NCBI GenBank assembly: GCA_907165275.2
Contig: OU015668.1
Location: 8,613,658 to 8,677,657 of the forward strand
Direction of reading: 5' to 3'
DNA length: 64,000 nucleotides
Source of the DNA: Zygaena filipendulae
Lineage: Eukaryota; Arthropoda; Insecta; Lepidoptera; Zygaenidae
A program made the translations under genes and the position numbers. Positions 48,474-59,100 of the stretch are shown here, piece by piece. The notes under the pieces were generated by a model. It ran no database searches and was not told the origin of the DNA. It saw only the letters and a list, made by a program, of their open reading frames with translations. Within the stretch, counting starts at the first letter, position 1. Each line of letters opens with the position of its first letter.

Positions 48474-50988
48474 ATGGAGGTCACCGATATAATCAAAGAG
48501 TTAAAGAAGTACGGCGTGGGTCGGAGAAAGCTCGACGATCCGCTATTCGCTGATGATGAGCCTCTCCCAAAGTATGCCTTCTTAGGCAGTGACGAAGAAG
48601 ACCATAAAAATGAAGTGTAAGTGCAGACATCTTGTCTCCCTTATACCAATGCATATAGCAGTATACATTACCTATAATATTATCTGTGATATTAGCTAAG
48701 CGCCGCGTTAGTGACAACATTTAGTCACAGAAAAAAAATTATAAGAACCATGCTCACAGCTCCGCTTGGTTGCACCATGATTTTTTTTTTTAATATACAT
48801 GGTCAGAAATTTTTCCAAGGTCTAATTAAAGCGCCTACTTTAGTTGTCCGTGGGGGGCAAGTGCACCCACTATTCCCCCATAGACCCGCGCCTGGATTTA
48901 CTCAACCGATGATCGTGAAATTTCGCTTACACGTTATCAGGGGTACAGAAAGGACATGGGTACCTTTTATTTAGAAAAATGTACTACCGAGAAAATTGAC
49001 CAACGCGAGCGGAGTCGCGGGCACCAGCTTGCATCTCCCTAAACCTGACCCCGCAGTGTCGCCAGATACCTACGTACCTTGCATACCTACGTACCACTAT
49101 GACTATAACGCGTCGCGTTAAGATAAGGCTTTGCTTTTCCCTCGTGTTCAAAGAAGTTTCACTTTAAAAAAATACATTCACGTTTCTTTTGTCATAAAGA
49201 AAATAAATTTCTTATATTTTTGCATCTGGAGCGTTTGGAACTGTGTTTTTGGGACGCGCGTTATGGGCAAGGAGTGTTGGTCATAACTCATAGTGAATAA
49301 TGGCCCAGGACTACCGAAGCTTCCTATAAGAATTTTCAAAATCGGTTTAGTAGATCCAGAGATTACCCCCTACTATATTATCTGTGCCCCCTACAACGTC
49401 ACAAACTTACAAGCTTTACCTCTTTATAATTGTAAGTTTGTTTGTTTGTAAAGAATAGCATCATTCCTGTCCAGGGTTGACACGTGTAATAATGTCATCG
49501 TAAGGAGCATAGCGGATAGACTCATGCTGTCGAAAATGTACAGACGATGAGTGGATATTGCCACCTAAAAGTATTTTTATTTCTATGCTATTTTATACAC
49601 ACAGCGATAGTCAAATTATTGCCAAATAAGTGTTCTCTTTTACTATGGATCTTTGAATCTGAAATAAAGAATTATTATTACTATTATTATTATTCCTTTT
49701 TCTTTTCTTTTTTTTTTCTCTCCTTCATTATTATTATTATTATAATATTAGTAAAAAGTATAGACTAAGTGCAACTGGCGTAGCAGTCAGGTTCGCTACT
49801 AGTCTACAGCGGAAAGAATACCTACTCAGTTTTGTTTTTAATTTTTTTCAGTTTAAAAATACCATGCGAAATTTCCGGCTGCAAATTCAGCGCGAATTCG
49901 TTGCTCGACTACGATAATCATTACAATGGGTCGCACAGGTACTCCTGCTCGCAGTGCAAGAAGATCGTACCATCACCGCATTTACTGGATTTGCACATAC
50001 AAGAGCATCACGACTCGTACTTCGCCGTTTTGGCTGTTAAGAAACCATCGGTAATATACCTACCCCTACATATTTCAATGAGCATGATGACTAAATTTTA
50101 ATTTTTGGTCCATCTTGTAGATTCATAAAAAATGTTTTTTTTATGTGACCAAAAAATAACAGCGATACATTGAGTTGAAATTCCGTGTGACGTCACACCT
50201 AGGTACACTTGATACTTAGTTATGACGTCGCGACCTCACACCTAAACTTTAGTGCGTTTTATCTAAGCATTTTTTTTTAATAATTGGAAAAAGAAAAAAT
50301 ACGCGTCTACTATTTTTTAATATCTAACTAACGAACTGAATAAAATTTTGATTTTTATACCTTGTCATCATGCCCAATCCTTAGGTAAAAAAAGGACTGT
50401 AAACTAAGAATAAGTTTCAGTGAAAGTTTTTTTATGGAATATTATCAAACAATAAACAATCTATCTTGTCGATTAAAAAATCACACATGTCTTGCACATC
50501 TTTATTATTAATAATAATTTATGCTCTAGCAGTAGTACATCTCTCTTCGTTAGCTTTATTTGTCGTGTCGCAGATCAAACAACAACGAACGATCAACGCA
50601 TCAAGAATTTACTATTACAGTACTTTAAATAAATATGGTTTTTCAGTATTCCTGCTACATAGAAGAATGTAAAGAAAAATTTATGAACGCCAAAGAGCGA
50701 CGCGACCATTGCGTCAAAATACATAAACTACCAAAAGATTTTCGTTTCGGTAAAAACAAAAAGTGCAAATCCAAATCGAATAATTCAGAATTGAACGACA
50801 GCGACAAAATGGAAATCGATAAGATCGTGTCGCGAACCTGCGACCGACAGGATCTCTTCCACAACAGTAAGAAGAAAACTTTTCAAAGATACACTGGAAA
50901 AAAATTTGTTAAAAATAAAAAAACGGCGACTAGTGATGTGAATATAGATGCAGTTATGTGTGATTTAAGGGAAAGTTTACCTGTTTGA
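48474..50988 (+). CDS. ZNF511: ZNF511-like C2H2 zinc finger protein
   Basis: Three coding exons, 48474-48616, 49852-50050 and 50647-50988 (stop TGA), joined by GT-AG sites with matching phases; 227 residues, close to the family's usual 250. The first exon gives a charged leader (MEVTDIIKELKK). The second codes CEISGCKFSANSLLDYDNHY, then CSQCKKIVPSPHLLDLHIQE with HHDSYF, and the third CYIEECKEKFMNAKERRDHC with HKLPKDFRF: three zinc fingers with the spacing and the HDS and PxDFRF signatures of ZNF511. The tail is Lys-rich, suggesting nuclear location. An acceptor-like AG at 48463-48464 hints at an upstream non-coding exon. An AATAAA lies about 25 bases after the stop. Convergent with the Pgam gene. 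Confidence 0.92.
49305..49440 (-). repeat. Helitron-like repeat fragment
   Basis: Has CTTCCTATAAG, ATCCAGAGATTACCCCCTAC and AACGTCACAAAC blocks of the 25953-26154 subfamily, in the first ZNF511 intron. Confidence 0.45.
50080..50376. mobile_element. AATT-targeting palindromic MITE
   Basis: Ends GAGCATGATGACTA and complement of GGGCATGATGACA. One GTGACGTCAC is intact. Lies in the second ZNF511 intron. Confidence 0.75.
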
Positions 50989-51015
50989 AAATTGTGATTA
51001 TTGCTCTACTGCTTA

Positions 51016-51022
51016 AATAAAA
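51016..51022 (+). terminator. Polyadenylation signal of ZNF511
   Basis: AATAAA within TTAAATAAAAAA shortly after the stop codon. Confidence 0.55.
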
Positions 51023-51334
51023 AAAAACTTTTTTAATACCTGCTCACTTTATTCCATAGCATAACGATAGTACATAGTAGGTTTGTTATAATAAGTCACA
51101 TCATCTACAATTTTTTTTTTATAATTTAGTGCATTAATTTTAGTAATAAATTATTTTCTTTAAAAGTATAATTATTTTCATACTGAATTCTGAATAGATC
51201 TAATTTCCATCAAACATAAATTCCATATTACTATGTTCAACTTAAACTTAGCAAAAGGAAAAACAAAAAGGATAATGTCTATATTTCATTACGAAATAAT
51301 CTTTTTGATGATTATAAATAATGGGTGGGTCAAT

Positions 51335-53914
51335 TTACTTGGCTTTGCCCTGAGCGGCGACGGCAGCCATTGCCTTCTTGACTGTCTCTTCATCGCCAAG
51401 GAATACCATTGAGTCAACTGGCTTCATGTTCTCATCTAGTTCATACACAAATGGGATTCCAGTGGGCAAATTGAGTCCCATGATTGCTTCATCGCTAAGA
51501 CCTGGGATAAAACAAGAGATTACTGGACAAATCATTATTCACATTAAATCTTAAGGAACGTACCCATACTACGTGACCCCCCCCCACTTCTTGGTGATCA
51601 CTCGTAGTATTTTATGCCGAGACCCGCCCCCTGCCCTCTAGTTTTCACGTAGTGATTTATAAATATAGTTTAAAATCATTCTTCACAGACAGAAAGTTAA
51701 TAAAATATTAATTAGGCTCATATTTGTCTTTATTAATATGGTGCTTGCCCCGTGACGCCAAGATGGCGGGCATACCTACAATTACAACTAGAAAAAATAG
51801 CTTGACTGATATTGACTAAGTGACGAAACCTAAGCCCAATGAACAAGCGTGGTATTTTAAAGACACCTTCCCTGAAGGGGTAACGTAGTAGAGGTATGTT
51901 CCCTTACTGGGCTAGTTGACTAAATTTTAGTTTTTAGTCTGTGTTGTAGATTGATAAAAAATATTGGACACGTATTTTTACCTTTCTTGACGTAATCAAA
52001 ACGTCGTCTTGACGTCAAAATAAATAAATAAATAAAAAGAGCCACATTATGGGCCAAATTTGAATTAATGATTTGAATTTGAAAATAAAAAAATAGACTG
52101 AGTTGATGAATTTCGAGACGTCTCCGTGCAGTTTATATGGGGCTTCTATACTGGTTAATGACGTCACGCTCACTAGTCCCCTACCCTATACTTTTTGAAA
52201 AAGCAAAATTTACGTGTCTATTATTTTTTTATTTTCTATATTGATTTTCATAAGCAGTCAACAATCAACATGCCTATTAGTAATATACTAATATTATAAA
52301 TGCGAAAGTTTGTAATTATGTATGGATGGATGGATGTTTATTACTCTTTCATGCAAAAACTACTGAATGGATTTAAATGAAACTTTACAATAATATAGCT
52401 TATACATCAGATTAACACATAGGGTACTTTTTATCCCGGAACTCCCGCGGGAACTCTGATTTTACCGCGGGTGAAACCGCGGGGCACAGCTAGTTAGTAA
52501 TATTGGGTAATTTGAGGGCTTTTTAATAATACCATACATTGTAAAAAAACATTACCTTCCAAATGTTTGACAATGCCTCTAAGGCTGTTGCCATGGGCTG
52601 CAATAATTATTTTCTTGCCTTCTTTAATCTGAAAACAAGGACATAATATTTAAGCCAAGTTTTAAACATAAGTGATACCTTAGGGCTCCATATCTCTACA
52701 TCATTTTCACCATTAATTTTTAGTAATTTTTAAAGAATTCTGTCCATTCTAGTTTCTGGCATAGATTAAACACTAAGGTTATAAGAAGACTCCGATACTC
52801 AAAAGGTAAATAAAAGTTATTGAAAAGGTCTTTGTCCAGTATTGGACATAGTGTCAGTTGATTAGGATGAATAAAACATAGTTACCTGTGGTACAATAAC
52901 ATTATTCCAGTAAGGCAATGTTCTTTCAATGGTAAGTTTCAGACTTTCAAACATAGGGAACTCATCCGGCTTAGGGTCGCCAGCATAGCGAGGATCATTC
53001 ACAATTGTTTCGTAGTATGGGTGATCTTTTTCCATAGGTGGAGGGGGGATATCAAAGCTTCGACGCCATATTTGCACCTAGAATTTCAAAGGTTCCATTT
53101 TTACAATTTTAAAATTTATAGCTGTTCCCTGTGGTTTTCACCCGCGGTAATTTTGGAGTCCCCCGGGAATTCTGGATTCACTATAGCCAGATATACTCAT
53201 AGATAATGTACTCAGAGATAATGTACCATCAGCTCAGCATCAGCATCATAATTTGTGTTAGATACAAATTTTGATAATAATTAATATTCTAATATACCTA
53301 CAGTATCCCTAAATAATATAGAATACATTAATTTATCCAGCCAAAAGTTCAACTGTAGATTGTATGTGAGAGAAGTTTGATTTGAAATAAATTAAGGTTT
53401 ATTTAAAATTAACCTTATAGAATAGAACGTACATGAAGTTATCTTCAAATTGTGGAAATAGTTTAAAAAAAGAATGCTAAGTAATAAATATACATTACCT
53501 GAGCTTCGCCATATTTGGCAGCAGTCTCTGCCTTGTTAAGCCCTGTAAGCCCGCCATAGTGCCTCTCATTCAATCTCCAAGATTTTTGGACTGGCAAATC
53601 AGGCTGACCGATCTCCTGAAGGATTGTGTTTAAAGTTATTTGCGCCCGCTTTAACACAGATGTATGGGCGATGTCAAATTGGTAACCTTCAGTTTTTAGA
53701 GCTTTCCCAGCAGCTGCAGCCTCCTCCCGGCCTTACAGAAGAAAAATAATCACGTAATCGACATCATTACTGATGTTTTGTAGATATTTTTATAGACATA
53801 AAAATCCCTACCTTTATCACTGAGGTCAGCGTCAAACCACCCACAAAACAAATTCTTTTGATTCCATTCACTTTCTCCATGACGAATCATAACAATCTTA
53901 TATTTACCACCCAT
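51335..53914 (-). CDS. Pgam: Phosphoglycerate mutase (2,3-BPG-dependent)
   Basis: Glycolytic enzyme that interconverts 3- and 2-phosphoglycerate in the cytosol. Five coding exons: 53914-53812, 53731-53499, 53077-52886, 52628-52556, 51501-51335 (stop TAA); 768 nt, 255 residues, the normal animal length. The catalytic RHGESEWN with the phosphohistidine is near the N-terminus, followed by [50 protein letters not shown] with the second catalytic His, and the C-terminal [13 protein letters not shown]. The start MGGKYK fits family N-termini; an in-frame ATG at 53947 would add 11 residues and is less likely. The gene is convergent with ZNF511. Confidence 0.97.
51552..51907. mobile_element. TIR element of about 355 bp in the last Pgam intron
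   Basis: Ends TAAGGAACGTACCCATACTA and complement of TAAGGGAACATACCTCTACT, with a C run and a G-rich inner part. Directly abuts the next MITE. Confidence 0.55.
51909..52275. mobile_element. AATT-targeting palindromic MITE with AAAT insert
   Basis: Ends GGGCTAGTTGACTA and complement of AGGCATGTTGATTG. The left arm contains an (AAAT)n tract and extra sequence, and only one GACGTCAC remains. Confidence 0.65.
52281..52493 (+). repeat. Helitron-like repeat (reference copy)
   Basis: About 210 bp: ACTAATATTATAAATGCGAA at the left, a GGATGGATGTTT(A)TTACTC block, GGGTACTTTTTATCCCGGAA, then CCGCGGGTGAAACCGCGG (a 6-bp stem hairpin), GGCACAG and CTAG before T. The 3' hairpin close to a CTAG end with T beyond, and TC ends after A in other copies, fit a non-autonomous Helitron. 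No coding capacity. The class is inferred from end structure only. Confidence 0.7.
53118..53180 (-). repeat. Helitron-like repeat fragment
   Basis: GGTTTTCACCCGCGGTAATT and GGGAATTCTGGATT only, in a Pgam intron. Confidence 0.4.
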
Positions 53915-54130
53915 TTTCGGGTTTTTCAGCTGAATTTGGCCCGGCAAAATACATACACCGATTCGCTAATTTTATTTTACCTACGGCTGTCACCTTTAGT
54001 TGACCTTTAAAAGCACCCCTATAAGTTTTAACATTCATAGGGAAACTTTATCTAACTAATAGCAATACTATTAGTACTACCTGATACCGAATATCAAAAT
54101 GCCAAAATAAAGTTTATTGCAACGATAATA

Positions 54131-54760
54131 GGGCACTTGCATGATTTTTTTTTTCAGTCTATTTTAAAGATATATGGCCTACTTAAACAAAGCAAGAAAA
54201 AGAAAAAAAATATATGCATAAATTAATGAAATAGAGCGTTTCAAAGTTCCTACTTTAAACCTTACCGCCGAAACGCGGAATGACGTCATTTGTTCAAAAT
54301 TACGCCTTATTAATCTGTGATAGAAATGTCACTGTCGAATTGACAGGGTCATGTGACACTGACAGACAGATAACTTCAATATCCAAAAGCGAAATTAAGG
54401 TTAAACTGTGTCGATTTACTTCCAAAAGTTCCAGTAAAGAATCGAAATGCATGTTACCGATGCATTTTAAAGTAAAAACCTTCAGAAAATGGAAAATATG
54501 CGTTGACTGTATGCACTTAGTTTCTTTTGCCTTCTCTGAAAGAGGTAAACGTTTCCTAAAAAAAAATAAAAGTGACGTCATGTGTTAAGCTTGGCTGTGA
54601 TTGGTGTTTCGTTGCAACGTTCCGTTTCACAAAATTAAAAGTTGAATATTTTGGAAACTATTGAAATTTTTTTAGTAAATCTTTCACGATAACGCTTTTC
54701 TAAGGCTCTATTTTTGAAATATTGACACAATTTCTTATTATGAATTTCATGCAAGTACCC
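54131..54760 (+). mobile_element. TA-flanked non-autonomous element, copy 2
   Basis: 630 bp, same orientation as 37080-37695, starting GGGCACTTGCATGA and ending at the complement of GGGTACTTGCATGA between TA dinucleotides. Its open frame (54280-54588) covers 102 codons, longer than in copy 1. Confidence 0.8.
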
Positions 54761-54837
54761 TATTGGTCCATGGGGCATGAATTGGTCACGTATCACGTAG
54801 CGTAGCTCGTAGGTATTAATTTTTTAAAGACTAACTT

Positions 54838-55050
54838 TGCCCCGTGGACCGCGGTACCAACCGCGTGAGTTTAGGAATTCCTGTAGGAACAATTTTTTTT
54901 CTTAAATAAAAGTAGCTTAATAGCCTAGTAACCTTTTAACATCAGCTATCTACCAGTGAATGTCCCATTAAAATCGGACCAGCCATTTCAGTCATTAGCC
55001 GGAACAAACAGACAGACGGACAAATTTAAAAAAAAATATGTAGGTACAGT
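54838..55050 (-). repeat. Helitron-like repeat, inverted, decayed
   Basis: CCCCGTGGACCGCGGTACCA and GTGAGTTTAGGAATTCCTG, with an ACAGACAGACGGACAAA stretch at the right. Confidence 0.4.
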
Positions 55051-55689
55051 ATACTCTTATATTATGCATTTAGTGAAAAGCTGTTAATTTGGAATTACAA
55101 ACAGACACTTCCATTTTATTTATATGTATAGATACCTTAAAGAAAAAATGGGAATGCATCTATCATTCAAACAATCATAGGACTCAGGACTGGGTGGGTA
55201 TGCCATAATTTTGTGCTTACGTACGATGTACTTATAGCACATAATTATCGCTCGATAATTTCTATCATGACGTATTTGAAATACGTCATATTTGAACGGA
55301 CCAATGAACGAACAAGAGATTTATTTATTTATATATTTATTAATTATTTTGTGTCGAAATATAAACAGTTATTTGTGCCCAAGCTTGAAAAAATTAAAAT
55401 ACAAAAATGATTATAATGTTTGACTTGGCTGTATGGACAGCTAACACTTATCTCTAACTTTACCGTAAAAACGTGAACTTTCTTCAATATCAAAAGTAAA
55501 AGGTACAAAGTTGCAAATTGGGACTTTTGGCGGTAGTTTAGCAGAAACGGAGGTCAGTCTTATTTTCTTTGTTTTACATGTAATGATAAACAGTGTGTGG
55601 AATCAGCGAAATAAGATGTAATGAGGCGTTCATCGGGAGGTTGTCGTTTTACTATACAACTTCCTACAGAGCATCCTATTAAGGTTCAA

Positions 55690-55737
55690 CCAAGGAAGTT
55701 ATAAGTACTATGTACGTAGTACTTATAACTTCCTTGG
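55690..55737. repeat. Perfect 20-bp inverted repeat
   Basis: CCAAGGAAGTTATAAGTACT and its exact complement are separated by 8 bases. Nothing else like it was seen in the window. Confidence 0.8.
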
Positions 55738-56178
55738 GTTCAACTGTGAAGAGTTGCTGCCAAAAGTTCCGGTAAAGCATTGAAATTTCACAAGAAGAAA
55801 AATACTACTGAATTAGCTGTAAGGACTTAGCTTCCTTTGCCTTCCCCATTAAAAAAGTACTCTGTCTGTCGTATAAATTAATTTAATTTGCAAATTGCAA
55901 AATGCAAATTGAGTTGAGATTTGAGCTAAACAAATTGCATTAAACAGAGACTAAAATAAAAATAGGTAGGTAGGTACCTAATAAATTTTAAGACTTGTTT
56001 TACTTTTCAGCAAAGAAAATTATTCTGACGAGAGCTTTTCAGTTTTCTGTACGTTGAGGTTAGATAGATGTAGGTAAATATTTGATAAACTAATATAGTT
56101 TTGTTTTTCACTAATCTACGAAATGAAAGATTTTTTCGTCTACGTTATTTTTTAGAAACGAGGTACAAAATTGATGCC

Positions 56179-59100
56179 ATGCCTCCAAAGAAGAATATTA
56201 ACAATGTTGTGTTGTTTACCGAAAACAAAGTAAATACGCGGCGAAGCTCAAAAAAACCTGCGTTGAAACCATCTGCTGTGTTGAAAATAAAACTTCCAGC
56301 TTCTGTAAAACGTAAGCATAATTTGATTCATTGCAGTACCAATTTATCTTTTTGCTTTACCAAAATAATTCTTACATGATGTTGGCTGAGTGTTAATATT
56401 TCTAATGTCTCTAATATATTTAAAAAGAATATCAAAGTGTCTACCTTAGCTTTTTTATGAGTAGTTTAACATGGTATAACACCAACCACCAACTTTATTA
56501 CCAGATTTTATTTGTAATAGGAAGATTTTGTCACATCATTTTGCCCCTTTTACCAGCTGTTTTGCTGAAAATGATGTTGGTGTGTAAGCTAAGCATCGGG
56601 CATTTTAAAGACCGGGGGGTCTTCAAAATGCCTCCTGAACACATAGTATGGGTATGTTCCCTAGTTTTGAATTGAATGTGTTCGTACACTATATCTCTGT
56701 GTGTCTAAGACTAGACAGTGAACAATAGTTGTGGATTTTAATCATAACTATTGAAATTCTATTTCTTCATTACAGAAAAACCCGTTAAAAATGTTGCTGA
56801 GATTCTAGTTAAATCTGAACCCATGCCCCAAACTAAATATACCAGAAAAAAACTGAAACAAATTGAACAAATAAACTTAGCAAATGAAGGTAAACTGATG
56901 TACTTAAAAAAATTATAATAATGATAATACCTACACTTTACAACAAATAGATCTACTGGATCCCACACTAAACTGTAACCTTTTCTCATGGAAACTAAGC
57001 AAATGTGTTAAAATCTACATATCATCTATATGTGTATATATTGCATGATACAAGAAGATATTATGTATATAATATAATATATATGTTAGAGGTAGTAGTT
57101 TGAAACGAATTGATTGTTTATTTCATAACCAAAATTATTTTGCCATTATGTAAAATCTCATTGTTTTCTAACAATCACTGTATTGTATTTAGTATCACAT
57201 CATACACATCCTATCATAGATTGTATTCACAGTATCACATCATTTCAATATCCAATCAGAGCAGAGGACTAGCCTCGAGCAGAGTTGAGGTGCAATCATA
57301 ACTCAGCCAGGAGACTATAAGAATGATTGTGTGAGATCGAGGTGGATCATTGTGATAATGGGCATATTGACTAATTTTTTTTAGCCCGTCTTGGAGATTA
57401 ATAAAAAATATTTGATACAGTTTTTTTCTTTTCTTACGTAGTCAAAAAATAAAGGCGATACATTGAGTTGAAATTTCGCATGATGTCACTATCCGGACAG
57501 TTTGTATGGCGGCTTATAGCAGTTAGCGACGTTACGGCCCCCCACCCTAAATTTTAATGCGCTTTATCTCTATATTTCCATTTATTTGAAAAAGCAAATA
57601 ATACGTCTCTTGTTTTTTTATTTTCTAACTGACAGGCTAATTGGAATTTTGATTTTCAAAAGTAGTCAACATCCCTATTGTGTTTGACTAAGTTAGATCA
57701 GTGTCGTGAACCTGCTGCTCCGATATAATTCTCTATTGATTCTGAATAAATTACAAAACTAGTAGTAACTATTAATTTGTAACTCTTAACATGTGGTAAT
57801 TTGATTAAATAATAATTAATGAACAGTGAATATCTTGATTTGTGCTTGCATTATACCCCAATAACACCCACAAGATCAGTAATTATTTATCAAAATACGT
57901 AAGTAAACAGCCATTCTCCGGCATGAATGCCTATTCTCCGACATATGTAATATACTAGCTGTGCCCCGCGGTTTCACCCGCCGTAAAATCGGAGTTCCCG
58001 CGGGAATTCCGGGATAAAAAGTACCCTATGTGTTAATCTGATGTATAAGCTATATTATTGTAAAGTTTCATTTAAATCCATTCAGTAGTTTTTGCATGAA
58101 AGAGTAACAAACATCCATCCATCCATACATACTTACAACCTTTCGCATTTATAATATTAGTAGTATATATAATATATTTTTTCTTCTTGTATCATGCAAT
58201 CAGTCAGTTTGACTATAAGCAGATCTGTTGACAGCAAAGCATATGTATAAATCGCTCATTGGGAGTCAAACCTGGAAGTTGATTGGGGCGTCGTAGGCAT
58301 GGTGACCTACTGCGCCAATCCGGTCGCCAGATGTTAAGTCCAAATTATATTAAAACTCGTCCGTTGTAAATTTTTCAACATCTTTCAGTCGCCATGGCCC
58401 AATTCGATAAACCGTCAATGGAAATTATTGAAAAACCTTTAGAAACTCAACAGTTAAAAAAATCAAGAAAGCGCAAATTAAAAAATGATTCAGAAGTAAC
58501 GAAAACCGCACCGAGAGGTACTTATGCTTATTTAACTTATGTTAAAGATTAGAAATACTTTTATATGCATTTAGTGTTAAACTGTTATTTTTAAACTACA
58601 AACAGACACTTCAGTTTTATTTATATGTATAGATGCCTTAATGTCCATAGCTCTACGAAAAAAGAAAGCTGAAGCTACTATAGATGCGATCACAATAAAA
58701 CCTGAAGTGTCAGAACCATTACCAAAAGCTGAACCAAAAACTCAAAAAACAACTCAAAAAAAAACTGGCAGAACCCGAAGAACGAAAGGTAAGCTAATAA
58801 AGAAATTAGAAGAATTAATCACAGATGACAATGTTTCGCCGTCTATTTTGGATCAAATCAAGATTGACAGTCAAATACCTAATAATAACTCAAAGCAAAA
58901 ATATTCAGAAAAATTAAATGAAGAATGTGTCAGTGTTGGTTCAATTCAATCGCGTAAAACATCCACAAATTCGGATTGCCTGTCGTGGACCAAATACATA
59001 TCTAGTTCCAGCACTACAACTTGTGTGACGGTATGTTCTGATGATGTCGTATGTATCGATGGTAAAATGCCTGTGTTGAGAATTGATGATATTAATCATA

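Larger units (their letters stand above)
53915..56178. other. Divergent promoter region between Pgam and the CCCH gene
   Basis: Start codons face away from each other across about 2.26 kb, so both promoters lie here. It contains the TA-flanked element 54131-54760, a Helitron-like repeat (54838-55050), a 20-bp perfect palindrome at 55690-55737 and a fragment related to the TA-element interior (55738-55860). No other gene seen. Confidence 0.6.

Noticed and set aside
53914..53947. Upstream in-frame ATG as the Pgam start
   Set aside because: Family proteins begin close to the RHGE motif, as MGGKYK does; the extra 11 residues look like 5' UTR.
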